Notes: a model not told the origin generated them from the sequence alone. DNA of 64,000 bases from Salinimicrobium catena (GCF_900102915.1 NZ_FNGG01000005.1:100556-164555); one strand, 5' to 3'; positions 7,469 through 18,806 are shown, numbered from the stretch's first letter. Numbers and translations: made by a program.

Positions 7469-8917
7469 TTAATATCCGTCTGTTTGCTCCATTCCTGAAG
7501 CTTCAACTTCACTGGCAGGAATTGGATAGATGGTACGATTATCGGTCGCCGCAATATCCAGGTTAGCCGCATCAACACCGGTATTGACATGCTCGTCTAC
7601 CGGACGAATGATGTCCACGCCCCTGCGGATGTAATCGTAAACTCCGTGACCTTCCAAAGCCAGTTCCCTTCTGCGCTCCTCAGCGATCCTTGCTTTTAGA
7701 GCATCTCCAGTTTCGGTTACCTGGTGTGCGGTAAAGTCTGTGGTCCTGTTTTCGATAAGGGTATTGAGATAATCCTGGGCTGCGGTATCGCCTCCCCCGG
7801 CACCATGAGCCGCAGCTTCGGCCGCGATCAGGTACATTTCAGACAACCTCAGCACCGGAATGTTGTGCGCACTCAATCCGCCGCCATCACTCCTGTTGTT
7901 GTACTTCACAAAAGCCTGCTGCGTACCTTCCTTGTCTTCTTCTAGAAGCGCTGCCCTAGGGTCGTTTTCATAGGCTCCTAAAAGGTTTACAAAGGTCTCG
8001 GTCGCAATCACATCTCCCTGCCCCCCGTTCTTCATATCGAACTGGGCTCCAAGACCGTTACTTCCCAAAGAGTTCTGGCTGGTGATGCTCAGCTCAAAAA
8101 GTGATTCGGAATTATAATCGGAAAAAACATAAGAATTGACACCCATCAGGTTGGATTCACCCCTGGCCGCGATCACTTCTTCTGCATATTTTAAGGCGTT
8201 TGCCCAGTCCTGCTTGTAAAGGTACACCCGTGCCATCAAAGCTTTAACCCCTGTCTTGGTGAGGTATTGGGTACTCCCCTGTTCCCAGGTATTTGCCGGC
8301 AAAACATCATGCGCCGTCTGCAGGTCAAGCAAGATCTGGTCATATGTCTCTCCTAAAGTGCTTCTTTCTACCACCACTTCTTCCGAAGAAAGTTTAAGCG
8401 GCAGGCCCTGAGCAGAGGCACCTCCTTTTATCCATGGATAGGCAAAGGTCCTGGCCAGGTCAAAATAGACCATCCCGCGAAGCCCTAATGCCTCCCCGCG
8501 AATTTCTTGCTTTGCAGCATCGCTTCCTTCTGCAGCATCTATGTTATTGATGATAAGGTTCAGGTTATTGATGGCCTTGAAAGATTGTCTCCACAAGGCT
8601 TCCCCGCTTCCGCTATTGTTAGCGCTTTCCTCGTACTTGTACTCGATAAGTTCGTACTCCCTGGGGTTAAAAGTTGTTTTAACGAACCTGAAATCTGTTC
8701 CCTTTACTGCTGCTCTTTTATAAAGCACCCTACCGAGGTAAGCCCCGCGGGAAACTTCATTATAGGTTCCGGTGAGCAATTTATCAAGTTTTTCTACGGA
8801 ATTGAGCACCAATTTTTCGGAGATCACATGGTCCGGAGTCTGTGTAAGCACATCTTCGCTGCACCCCTGTAGGGATAGCAAACCTAAGATCACTAATGTG
8901 TTTTTTAATATTCTCAT
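7469..8917 (-). CDS. SusD/RagB-type outer-membrane lipoprotein
   Basis: 482 residues. It has a lipoprotein signal with the lipobox at LQGC (about residues 16-19), then the SusD-like N-terminal region (LDKLLTGTYNEV...SGEALWRQSFKAINNLNLIINNID). TPR-like helices follow (LGLRGMVYFDLARTFAYPWIKGG, LMARVYLYKQDWANALKYAEEVI). The C-terminal RagB/SusD domain has VLRLSEMYLIAAEAAA and EERRRELALEGHGVYDYIRRG. SusD proteins cap the SusC porin and bind substrate at the cell surface. It lies 17 bases downstream of susC. No glycosidase or sugar gene is near, so the cargo need not be a glycan. Confidence 0.93.
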   Translation of the reverse strand: MRILKNTLVILGLLSLQGCSEDVLTQTPDHVISEKLVLNSVEKLDKLLTGTYNEVSRGAYLGRVLYKRAAVKGTDFRFVKTTFNPREYELIEYKYEESANNSGSGEALWRQSFKAINNLNLIINNIDAAEGSDAAKQEIRGEALGLRGMVYFDLARTFAYPWIKGGASAQGLPLKLSSEEVVVERSTLGETYDQILLDLQTAHDVLPANTWEQGSTQYLTKTGVKALMARVYLYKQDWANALKYAEEVIAARGESNLMGVNSYVFSDYNSESLFELSITSQNSLGSNGLGAQFDMKNGGQGDVIATETFVNLLGAYENDPRAALLEEDKEGTQQAFVKYNNRSDGGGLSAHNIPVLRLSEMYLIAAEAAAHGAGGGDTAAQDYLNTLIENRTTDFTAHQVTETGDALKARIAEERRRELALEGHGVYDYIRRGVDIIRPVDEHVNTGVDAANLDIAATDNRTIYPIPASEVEASGMEQTDGY

Positions 8918-8934
8918 TTTCTTGCTTTTTTAGT

Positions 8935-11900
8935 CTAAAATTGTAATTGAAGTCCCAGCATTAACGTCCTTGCCGTAGGCACCTGGAAGAAATTCACTCC
9001 ATTTGCCACAGCTTCGGGATCATAGCCGTCAAGTTCTGTCATCAACAACAGGTTATCACCCTGTGCATAGACCGATCCTCCCTTAATGGTATTCCACATA
9101 GCCGGAAGTTTATAGCTCAGCTTTACATTCTTCAATTTCAGGTAATCTGAATCATACAGATGCCTGGTGGAAACATCGTTCGAAAAAGTTGGGTTTCCGT
9201 TTATCCTGATAGGCACAGTAGCATCTGTGTTGTTCGGGTTCCACGGATTCAACTGCGCGACAGTGTTGGTGAACTGTGGTGAATAACCGTCATCATCACG
9301 TTTGAAGGCGGTACGATCGTAAACTTTTCCACCCATTCCGAAGGTGAAAAGGAAATCCAGGGAAAAGTCTTTGTAATTGAATTCATTAAAGAATCCTCCC
9401 TGCAGATCCTGCAAAGCGTCTCCAAAGATCCCGAATCCGGCAGCCTGCGCATCTGTGGTAACTTCACCGGTTCTTTGCCCGTTCTCAAGCACATAGTACT
9501 GCGCCATTCCGGTCTCTTGATCAACCCCTGCGTAATCTCTTAGGTAGAAAGAATAAATGCTTTCTCCTTCTTTAATGATCAAAGGATCCTGCCCGTACCT
9601 CGCGCTGTAAGTTGAAACGATCGTATTCTTCAGTTTGGTTACTTCATTATCCAGAAGAGTAAGGTTTACACTGGAATTCCAGGAGAAATCGTTATTGGAA
9701 TAAGGAGTATATCCTACTTCGAATTCCCATCCTGTGTTCACCATTTCCCCGTAGTTCTGTAACTGGGTAAGGAAACCGGTGGTTGGTGAAACCGGAACGT
9801 TCAACAACAGATCTTCGGTCTTTTTGTTGAAGTAGTTCACGGCAAGGTCAACTTCCTGGAACAGATTAAGATCTACCCCAACGTTGAAGTTCTTGCTCTG
9901 CTCCCATGAAAGATCAGGATTCTGCAATTGCCCGTAAGACAAACCTGATTCGCCTCCATAACCTTTACCATCTGTTTCGAAAAATGCCAAAGCAGCATAG
10001 TATTGCGGCGGAAGGTTTCCGTTGGTTCCGTAACTACCTCTGAACTTCAGGTAATCCACTCCGTCAATGTCGATGAAGTTCTCTTCCGTAGCAACCCACG
10101 CCCCGGAAAGCGACCAGAAAGTTCCCCAACGGGCATCTTTTCCGAAGCGGGAAGAACCGTCTTTTCTGAAGCTTGAAGACAGATAATACTTCTGATCAAA
10201 ATTGTAGGCTACCTGTGAAAAATAAGATAACAGGGAGTAATTTTCCGCATACCCGGTATGTGACCATAAAGATCCGATACTACTGGCAGAAAGCAGTTCA
10301 CTGTCCAGAACGTCATATCCATAAACGTTGATGGAATTCATATTCGATTCCTGAACTTCATGACCTAACAACACGTCGAAACCGTGTTTTCCGAAGTTGT
10401 CATTATAGTTAAGAACATTGGAAAGGGTATACTGAAGCACCTCACTTTTCACGCGGTTAAGAACCCCGTTCCAGATTCCGCCTCCGGCTCCAAATTCTTT
10501 GTTGTCATAAAGAGTCTCGTCAATTGCCTGCTGGTCTACACCAAAAGTGGTCTTGAAACTTAGCGGCTCGAAGATCTGGAATTCTGCAAATGCATCTCCC
10601 CTCACGCGGAATTCGGTATTCTCGTATTCTCCCACTTTTAAAACCCCGATAGGGTTGGCGTTCTTTTCAATGTCGTTCGGAAGGTTTGCATACCCGCCGT
10701 ATCCTTCAGGATCATAAATTGGTGCGGCCGGCGGAAGCACGCGCGCCATGTACAGCGGGTTCAGTCCGCCGGCATAAGCTCCGTCAATATTGGCCGCGTC
10801 CCTTTCGGTCTTGGCCACAGAAAGATTCACTCCCAGTTTGATCCAGTCCTTAGCCTGGTTTTCAAGATTCAGTCTTCCGGAGTAACGTTTCATCCCAGTC
10901 TCGATTATAGTCCCGGCCTGGTCCAGGTAATTACCTGAGATATAAAAAGAAGTGTTCTCATTCCCTCCTCGTGCAGAAAGGTTGTACTTCTTTAAAGAAC
11001 CTGTCTGGTAGATGGCATCCATCCAATCTGCATTGGCATTGGTGGTACCGTAGATACTTTCGTAATCTGCAACCGCCTGGGTTTGATAGGTGCTGTACAA
11101 TGCGTTATCTGCATAAACCCTTTTGAATTCGGCGTTTTCATTGTTCTGGATGTACTGGTTAACCTGTCCCTCGATCCAAAGGTCTTTGAATTGCTCATTG
11201 TTGATGAGCTTCTCTTCGGTAAGATTCTCGCTCCAGCCGTTCTCCACGTTCAGGGAAATTTCAGTATCCCCGCTTTTCCCTTTTTTGGTAGTGATGATCA
11301 CCACCCCGTTCGCTGCTCTGGACCCATAAAGGGAAGAAGCCGCGGCATCTTTGAGTACGGTGATGCTTTTGATATCTTCGGAATTGATCGTAGACAACGG
11401 ATTGTACCCGGTACTACCGGTCATGTAATCCCCGGCCCTTAGATTGGAGTCGGTGTTTATCACCACTCCGTCAAGTACATAAAGTGGTTGGGTCGATCCA
11501 CTGATGGATCCAACCCCACGGATCTGCACGTTCGATTTCCCTCCCGGCTGTCCCGAAGTGGAAATATTAACCCCTGAAACCTTTCCCTGCAGGGCGGTCT
11601 CAAAGCTCGCGGTAGCCCCGCGTGTAACAGCTTCATTGGTTACGGTCTCGGCAGCACCGGTAAAGCTTCGTTTATTGGCCGAACCATAGGCCACGACCAT
11701 CACCTCATCAAGGGCTTCGGCGCTTTTCGCCATTTGCACATCGATCACGTTAGAAGAGCCTACGGTCCTGTTAACGATCTTTTTCCCGATGTAACTAAAA
11801 GTTAGGATTTCTCCCTGGTTGGCTGTGATGGAATATTCGCCGTCAAAATCGGTTTGGGTTCCGTTGGTGGTATTCTTCACCACCACATTCACTCCCGGGA

Positions 11901-12012
11901 TCGGCATTCCGTTCTCATCGGTCACCGTTCCGGTAATTGTTTTTTCCTGGGCAGTTAGCTGCCCTACCAACCCCAGGTACAGGGTTAGCATAAGTAATAA
12001 TTTACTTCTCAT
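8935..12012 (-). CDS. SusC/RagA-type TonB-linked outer-membrane transporter
   Basis: 1025 residues from the ATG at 12012. The open frame extends 18 codons further, but only the internal start gives a proper signal peptide (MRSKLLLMLTLYLGLVGQLTAQ). Domains in order are the CarboxypepD_reg-like domain (ITGTVTDENGMPIPGVNV), the plug (GKVSGVNISTSGQPGGKSNVQIRG and LYVLDGVVIN), the SusC signature (SITVLKDAAASSLYGSRAANGVVIITTKKGK), and the 22-strand barrel ending in LMLGLQLQF. It is driven by TonB-ExbBD. Gene order HYC_CC_PP, susC, susD, PepSY on one strand suggests an uptake operon; the metal or metallophore reading rests on the two outer genes. Confidence 0.95.
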   Translation of the reverse strand: MRSKLLLMLTLYLGLVGQLTAQEKTITGTVTDENGMPIPGVNVVVKNTTNGTQTDFDGEYSITANQGEILTFSYIGKKIVNRTVGSSNVIDVQMAKSAEALDEVMVVAYGSANKRSFTGAAETVTNEAVTRGATASFETALQGKVSGVNISTSGQPGGKSNVQIRGVGSISGSTQPLYVLDGVVINTDSNLRAGDYMTGSTGYNPLSTINSEDIKSITVLKDAAASSLYGSRAANGVVIITTKKGKSGDTEISLNVENGWSENLTEEKLINNEQFKDLWIEGQVNQYIQNNENAEFKRVYADNALYSTYQTQAVADYESIYGTTNANADWMDAIYQTGSLKKYNLSARGGNENTSFYISGNYLDQAGTIIETGMKRYSGRLNLENQAKDWIKLGVNLSVAKTERDAANIDGAYAGGLNPLYMARVLPPAAPIYDPEGYGGYANLPNDIEKNANPIGVLKVGEYENTEFRVRGDAFAEFQIFEPLSFKTTFGVDQQAIDETLYDNKEFGAGGGIWNGVLNRVKSEVLQYTLSNVLNYNDNFGKHGFDVLLGHEVQESNMNSINVYGYDVLDSELLSASSIGSLWSHTGYAENYSLLSYFSQVAYNFDQKYYLSSSFRKDGSSRFGKDARWGTFWSLSGAWVATEENFIDIDGVDYLKFRGSYGTNGNLPPQYYAALAFFETDGKGYGGESGLSYGQLQNPDLSWEQSKNFNVGVDLNLFQEVDLAVNYFNKKTEDLLLNVPVSPTTGFLTQLQNYGEMVNTGWEFEVGYTPYSNNDFSWNSSVNLTLLDNEVTKLKNTIVSTYSARYGQDPLIIKEGESIYSFYLRDYAGVDQETGMAQYYVLENGQRTGEVTTDAQAAGFGIFGDALQDLQGGFFNEFNYKDFSLDFLFTFGMGGKVYDRTAFKRDDDGYSPQFTNTVAQLNPWNPNNTDATVPIRINGNPTFSNDVSTRHLYDSDYLKLKNVKLSYKLPAMWNTIKGGSVYAQGDNLLLMTELDGYDPEAVANGVNFFQVPTARTLMLGLQLQF

Positions 12013-12125
12013 AAAGTAGGTTTTAAATTGGATAAATTTGAAAAATAGGATCCCTGAGAGATACATGCACCCTGCGAAGGGCGCCTGTATTCCGAAAGAT
12101 CAAAAAGAATGGTTCTATAAATGGA

Positions 12126-12545
12126 TCAAATGATGAACACCTGGCACAAGACCTGTAGATCATATACCAGTTGCGGAGGTTCATAAGGTGGATAGGACAT
12201 CACTCCGGGAGATAGCTCCGGAAGCAGATCTATTAAAACAAAAGAAAGAGGGACAATGAATGTTTGCGGCACCAGGTTGAAGCTCATCTGAGAATGGCTT
12301 AGCTCATCCTGTCCTTCAATACATTCAGTCTTGTTGGAACAGCAGGAATCTTTCATCTTCATGTGATCCATTCCCTCCACTCCGCAAGAATGGGTTTCAG
12401 CCTTACATTTGTCGGCAGAAGAAAAGACTCCATGACCAACCAGGCTCTTGCCGCAGAAATGCTTTTCCACCGTAAAAGACATGGTGGAAAACAAGACCAA
12501 AAAGGCCATGAGTATGGAAAAAGTATGTAGGGGGACCTTTTTCAT
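12126..12545 (-). CDS. HYC_CC_PP-type small Cys/His-rich secreted protein
   Basis: 139 residues from the ATG at 12545. An in-frame TTG three codons earlier lies inside the -7 box, so it is not the start. There is an N-terminal signal or anchor segment (FSILMAFLVLFSTMSFTV). Then come EKHFCGKSL, a central Cys/His/Met cluster (KCKAETHSCGVEGMDHMKMKDSCC) and a C-terminal hydrophobic stretch. The end is YPPYEPPQLVYDLQVLCQVFII. These are the three blocks for which the Bacteroidota HYC_CC_PP family is named, with HFC in place of HYC. The function is not established; the residue pattern suggests binding of a soft metal such as copper. First gene of the SusCD operon, with a consensus promoter whose -7 box ends only 6 bases before the ATG. 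Confidence 0.75.
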   Translation of the reverse strand: MKKVPLHTFSILMAFLVLFSTMSFTVEKHFCGKSLVGHGVFSSADKCKAETHSCGVEGMDHMKMKDSCCSNKTECIEGQDELSHSQMSFNLVPQTFIVPLSFVLIDLLPELSPGVMSYPPYEPPQLVYDLQVLCQVFII

Positions 12546-12551
12546 AGGAGC

Positions 12552-12581
12552 CAAATATAATAATTTGATAATGTAATCAAA
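12552..12581 (-). promoter_or_regulatory. Bacteroidota promoter with an overlapping dyad, for the HYC_CC_PP/SusCD operon
   Basis: On the minus strand, TTTG (12581-12578), an 18-nt spacer and TATATTTG (12559-12552) match the TTTG-N19-TAnnTTTG consensus. The perfect dyad TTTGAT-N6-ATCAAA (12564-12581) covers the -33 box and part of the spacer, a position suited to a repressor. The ATG begins 7 nt after the box, so the transcript should be leaderless or nearly so. Confidence 0.7.
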
Positions 12582-13003
12582 CTAATTCTTCTTATGATTG
12601 CCTCTTAATTTCAGGAGCTTAGCAAATTCACAACAATTAGAGAAATTCATTGCATTTGTTGATTCTCAATATTTATAAATATCATTAAGAATTTTTCAGC
12701 AGCAGGAAATTCCGAAGCTGCTTCTTTAAGAATCTTTTAATATTTAACTACCGAAAGATTGGCTGTACCTCCACCAAAAAAACCTTAAAAATATTTATCC
12801 ACAACTTATTAAAAAGAGAAGAAAATCTTTGCTCTCCCGGAGTCTAAAAAAACAATCTTATTTCTCCTTTTTAAGAGGAAACCACCTTATTAATTAGCTG
12901 ATTAAAACTTCTTTTGCAACATCTTCATTCAACTGCCGTCTTTAAAAAAAATCCCGAAGTCAAACTGCTTCGGATCAACATCAATCATCAAAAACATAAC
13001 ATT
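12582..13003. other. AT-rich intergenic region between divergent units
   Basis: No open frame with coding character and no clear terminator. Apart from the minus-strand promoter at its left edge I see no exact TAnnTTTG box for the plus-strand DUF4097 gene, and a GCAGC...GCTGC partial inverted repeat around 12700-12725 without a U-tract. Confidence 0.4.
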
Positions 13004-13684
13004 ATGAAAAAATTCATTCTAGCAATCATTTTATTTTCAGGTTTGGCTGTACAGGCTCAGAAAAAAATTCAGAAAGAGATCAAATTCCAGGAACAGCCGG
13101 TAGAGGTCGACCTTGCCCTGGCCAATTCGATAGAATTCAAAACCTGGAATAAGTCATTGATCCAGGTTGACGCTTCCGTAGAAACCGAAGACCCTCAAGA
13201 CGCTGAAAGGTACGAACTTGAAGTTAGGGAAGAGTCAGGGGGTATCAGGATCGTTTCCAATTCTGAAAAGATCTTCAAAGACAAAGAATGTGGCGAGCTT
13301 GTCATTAACAGAACCAATGAAGTGGACCTCAATTATGTCATTTATGTGCCAGAAGATATTCAGCTTGAAGTTTCAAGTATCATTGGCAACGTGACTTCGG
13401 AATACCTCAAAGGAGACATTGAAATAAACCTGGTGACCGGAAATATCAATATCATAAAATTTGAGGGAGATCTTGACCTGAGGACGGTGACCGGAAAGAT
13501 AAGCCTTCCCGCAAAAGATTCCAGCTTTAAAGCTACCACTGTTATGGGCAAGATCCGCGCTGCCGATGACCTGAAAGTGGAGAAGAAAGACCAGTTTTTG
13601 GGAGAGGAAATAGCCCTCCATTTAAAAGGCAGCAAAAATCGCCTGAATTTAAAAACTGTTACCGGAGACATTTTTCTTCAGTAA
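13004..13684 (+). CDS. DUF4097-type secreted adhesin-like protein
   Basis: 226 residues from the ATG at 13004. The frame is open upstream, but only this start gives a signal peptide (MKKFILAIILFSGLAVQAQ). The body is a repetitive beta-rich fold with the DUF4097 pattern: LEVSSIIGNVTSEYLKGDIEINLVTGNINIIKFEGDLDLRTVTGKISL, then ATTVMGKIRA, then LKTVTGDIFL. Recurring (S/T)xxGxI/V steps are typical of this putative right-handed beta structure. In Bacteroidota such proteins are often encoded near anti-sigma or transport genes, but their role is unknown. It is a single-gene unit that converges on katG across a shared terminator. Confidence 0.75.
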   Translation: MKKFILAIILFSGLAVQAQKKIQKEIKFQEQPVEVDLALANSIEFKTWNKSLIQVDASVETEDPQDAERYELEVREESGGIRIVSNSEKIFKDKECGELVINRTNEVDLNYVIYVPEDIQLEVSSIIGNVTSEYLKGDIEINLVTGNINIIKFEGDLDLRTVTGKISLPAKDSSFKATTVMGKIRAADDLKVEKKDQFLGEEIALHLKGSKNRLNLKTVTGDIFLQ

Positions 13685-13707
13685 ACAATCATATATCGAT
13701 CAAAAAG

Positions 13708-13738
13708 AAAGATCCGCTTCAAGTTGAAGCGGATCTTT
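13708..13738. terminator. Bidirectional terminator between the DUF4097 gene and katG
   Basis: Thirteen-base perfect arms AAAGATCCGCTTC (13708-13720) and GAAGCGGATCTTT (13726-13738) with a 5-nt loop and A/T runs at both ends, between two convergent genes. Confidence 0.9.
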
Positions 13739-13765
13739 TGTTTCTGATAATAAAAGATCGTCCTT

Positions 13766-16042
<2,277 letters not shown>

Positions 16043-16317
16043 TTAGTGGGTTAACCTTCTAAAAATACAAAAATCAACTAGTTATGTTCGTGCTGGTCAT
16101 TGGAAAAATCGATATACCGGAAGAAGAATATTTATAACAGAAGAAATTTACATCAAAACAATATGTTTCTCTGTAATTATATAGCACGAGAAAAAGATTC
16201 AAAAAATATATGACGTCCTCTGGAATAACTTTTTGTTTAAATAAAAAGTTAATTATTTAAACAATAACACTTAACTTATTTATATTTAGATCATTATAAA
16301 CCAAAAATGATTTAGTT

Positions 16318-16962
16318 ATGAAAAATTTCACCACAGTGAGTGTGAATGGCAAAATGCTCCTTCACCTCTTAATTCTGACAGTTTTATCAATTTTTCTCGT
16401 TTCCTGCGAGAAAGAAGAGATGGATACCCCTCTAGAGAACGAGTTAGCCGCCTCGGCGGTGATCCAGGGAAAGGTAGATTACAATGGAGCCCATAAGAAA
16501 GGAGCCCCCGCACCTGGAGAAGACCCGATCGCTGCCATTGCCATTGAAGCGGGATTTGATGAACTGGTTGCAGCGCTGATGTATGTGGATTCAGAACTGG
16601 ACGCGGGACTCGTGGACCTTTTCCTCATCGGAACTGATCAGTATACCGTCTTTGCACCAACAAATGCAGCTTTTCAAGATCTCTACAGCGCCCTGGGAAT
16701 TGATGGAATAACCGATCTACCTGCAGAACTAGTGCTGGAAGTTTTGCTCTACCACGTCACAGATGGGCGCAGGGCTGCCAACAGTGTGGTTCCTCCCAGA
16801 AACTATAAAACCATTGAAACTTTGCTTGGTAAAATTTTCAAAGTAGATCCTAATTCGGTGATCATGGCCATTGGAAACAACGCAAATATCACTACCGCCA
16901 ACATCTCTGCCTCCAACGGGATCATTCATATAATTGACGGGGTACTCCTTCCCATCGAATAG
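16318..16962 (+). CDS. Fasciclin (FAS1) domain lipoprotein
   Basis: 214 residues. A lipoprotein signal (LLILTVLSIFLVSC, lipid Cys about residue 30) is followed by a low-complexity linker. One FAS1 domain runs from about residue 75 to the end. The H1 box is YTVFAPTNAAFQDLYSALG, the YH motif is LLYHVTDGR and the H2-like end is ISASNGIIHIIDGVLLP. FAS1 proteins mediate adhesion or protein interaction at the cell surface. The upstream AT-rich stretch has TATATTTA about 35 bases before the ATG, one mismatch from the -7 consensus. A strong terminator follows, so it is probably monocistronic. Confidence 0.88.
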   Translation: MKNFTTVSVNGKMLLHLLILTVLSIFLVSCEKEEMDTPLENELAASAVIQGKVDYNGAHKKGAPAPGEDPIAAIAIEAGFDELVAALMYVDSELDAGLVDLFLIGTDQYTVFAPTNAAFQDLYSALGIDGITDLPAELVLEVLLYHVTDGRRAANSVVPPRNYKTIETLLGKIFKVDPNSVIMAIGNNANITTANISASNGIIHIIDGVLLPIE

Positions 16963-16980
16963 ATGGTACCTCTCGAAGAG

Positions 16981-17010
16981 AACAGCTGCCTTAAAAGGCA
17001 GCTGTTTCTG
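16981..17010 (+). terminator. Terminator after the fasciclin gene
   Basis: Perfect arms AACAGCTGCCTT (16981-16992) and AAGGCAGCTGTT (16995-17006), followed by a T-rich stretch. Confidence 0.8.
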
Positions 17011-17196
17011 TTTGATCCAAGTTTCAAAGCACAAGATCATAGCTTGAAAAGCCGCTTCCCCCGCTCAAATATAATCCCTCCATCTCCCCACATTTTTCAA
17101 TAAGGAATAAGACTTAAATATTTTTTCTTTTTCTGCGTCTTTTTCTTCTCTTCCGCGTCATGGTGATAAAGAATGTAAATCCAAAAACTTTAAGCC

Positions 17197-18276
17197 ATGG
17201 AAGAAATCATCAAAATTAGCGAGTTCATCCTGAATTCCTTCATACACATCTGGCCTTACCTTTTAATCACTATTCCCATTGCAGTAGGGGTGCAGATATC
17301 GGGTGCAGCAAAATACATCAATCAAGCCTTCAGTAAAAAACCGCTGGTCGCTATACTACTGGCTACGGTGGTGGGAGCTTTCAGCCCTTTCTGTTCATGC
17401 GGCGTGATACCTGTTATTGCCTCTCTGCTCATCGGTGGAGTGCCCTTGGCCCCGGTAATGGCCTTCTGGATCGCTTCCCCTTCGATGGACCCTGAGATCT
17501 TTTTCCTGAGCACCGCTACTATTGGCTGGGATCTCTCAGTATGGCGGCTGGCAGCCACTTTTGGTATTAGTTTGTTCTCGGGATATTTCACCCATTTCGC
17601 CCTTAAAAAAGGTTTACTGGGAAAAGAGATCCTACGATCGGATGCCCTGGAAGCAGGGGGAGCTCTTAATTTTGGATTTTCCGAAATTAGAAGCAAAACC
17701 CGCGAAATTTTAAATTCTTTCCGTGCACCTCAGCTCCAGTTCGCGGCCTCAGGTTCAACTTCCGGAGAGCCAAAACTTAATTGCTGTGCTCCGGTAAAGG
17801 AAAGCAGTTGTGAAACTCAGCAATCCCCATCAAAAAGCAGCTGCAACCTTCCGGTTCCCGGCAAACCTTCCAATGCTGCCCGGTTGTTAACTGAGACCCG
17901 AAAAGCCACCTGGATGGTGGTAAAATTCATGTTCCTGGCTTTCCTGGTGAACGCCTTAATCACCTTTTATGTGCCGCAGGAACTTATAAGCAGTTTTCTG
18001 GGTGGAGATGGCCCCGGTGCCGTGGTAACAGCTGCCCTAACAGGTATTCCTGCCTACACCAGTAATCTAACAGCCCTGCCACTTGTCAGCGGACTTTTGG
18101 GTTTGGGAATGAACGCCGGGGCAGCCCTCGCTTTTCTTATCGCAGGCCCCACTACCACCCTACCCGCAATGGTAGCCGTTTACGGCATCGTGAAAAGAAA
18201 GATCTTTCTCCTTTACCTCGGCTTTACTTTAACAGGTGCCGTTTTCTTCGGCATCCTTTACAATCTTATAGCTTAA
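17197..18276 (+). CDS. ArsP/SO_0444-type metal(loid) efflux permease
   Basis: 359 residues, about eight transmembrane helices in two halves. The signature AFSPFCSCGVIPVIASLLIGG (Cys66, Cys68) is followed by APVMAFWIASPSMDPEIF. The second half has GPGAVVTAALTGIPAYTSNLTALPLVSGLLGLGMNAGAALAFLIAGPTT. A Cys-rich cytoplasmic loop at about 195-220 contains CC, a single Cys within SSC, and another SSC, as in SO_0444-type transporters, and could pass a thiophilic ion to the pore. Family members export trivalent organoarsenicals or metals. The adjacent arsN2 favours arsenic. No arsR, arsC or arsM is in the window. Confidence 0.85.
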   Translation: MEEIIKISEFILNSFIHIWPYLLITIPIAVGVQISGAAKYINQAFSKKPLVAILLATVVGAFSPFCSCGVIPVIASLLIGGVPLAPVMAFWIASPSMDPEIFFLSTATIGWDLSVWRLAATFGISLFSGYFTHFALKKGLLGKEILRSDALEAGGALNFGFSEIRSKTREILNSFRAPQLQFAASGSTSGEPKLNCCAPVKESSCETQQSPSKSSCNLPVPGKPSNAARLLTETRKATWMVVKFMFLAFLVNALITFYVPQELISSFLGGDGPGAVVTAALTGIPAYTSNLTALPLVSGLLGLGMNAGAALAFLIAGPTTTLPAMVAVYGIVKRKIFLLYLGFTLTGAVFFGILYNLIA

Positions 18277-18317
18277 GGCATATTAAATATTCACATCAAC
18301 ATCTAATACTTAAACTC

Positions 18318-18806
18318 ATGGAATTAAACATCCAAACCTTCAAACCTAAAGATCTTACAGTCGTAACTGAATTTTTAACTTCCAATAAACTTCCCGCTTC
18401 TGATCTTACTGAAGATAACATACAGCTTTTTCTGGCCTATGACGAAGAGGAACTAATAGCTACCATAGGGCTGGAAAAAAATGGCAGCAGCGGCCTTCTG
18501 CGCTCCCTGGCTGTAAAGGAAAATTACCGAAACCTGGAGGTGGCTGATAAAATGATCAAAGGATTATTTGCCGTCTGCGAATCCCAGGGAATCTCTGATA
18601 TTTATTTGCTCACTACCACGGCGGAAAAGTACTTTTTAAAAAAGGGATTTCTGCAGGTGGACAGAAAATCGATACCTTATGACATCAGGCAGTCCCGTGA
18701 ATTCAGAAGCATCTGTCCGGCTTCGGCAGTAGCAATGCACCGCCAGGTTGAGAGTAGTGTGATAAAAGGATCTAAAGATGATTTAGAAGTACGGCGTACC
18801 TCCTAA
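18318..18806 (+). CDS. arsN2: Arsenic-resistance GNAT acetyltransferase, ArsN2 type
   Basis: 162 residues with a single GNAT fold. The acetyl-CoA-binding region is LLRSLAVKENYRNLEVADKMIKGL. The substrate half, IYLLTTTAEKYFLKKGFLQVDRKSIPYDIRQSREFRSICPASAVAM, matches the conserved end of ArsN2 proteins from ars operons, including the EFRS.CP.SA motif. ArsN1 enzymes acetylate arsinothricin. The ArsN2 branch is defined mostly by ars-operon context, so the substrate is inferred. It follows the permease by 41 bases on the same strand and precedes a terminator, giving a two-gene resistance unit. Confidence 0.85.
   Translation: MELNIQTFKPKDLTVVTEFLTSNKLPASDLTEDNIQLFLAYDEEELIATIGLEKNGSSGLLRSLAVKENYRNLEVADKMIKGLFAVCESQGISDIYLLTTTAEKYFLKKGFLQVDRKSIPYDIRQSREFRSICPASAVAMHRQVESSVIKGSKDDLEVRRTS

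Noticed and set aside
17322..17696. ORF antisense to the arsenic-type permease
   Set aside because: No recognisable product, and the sense strand is fully explained.
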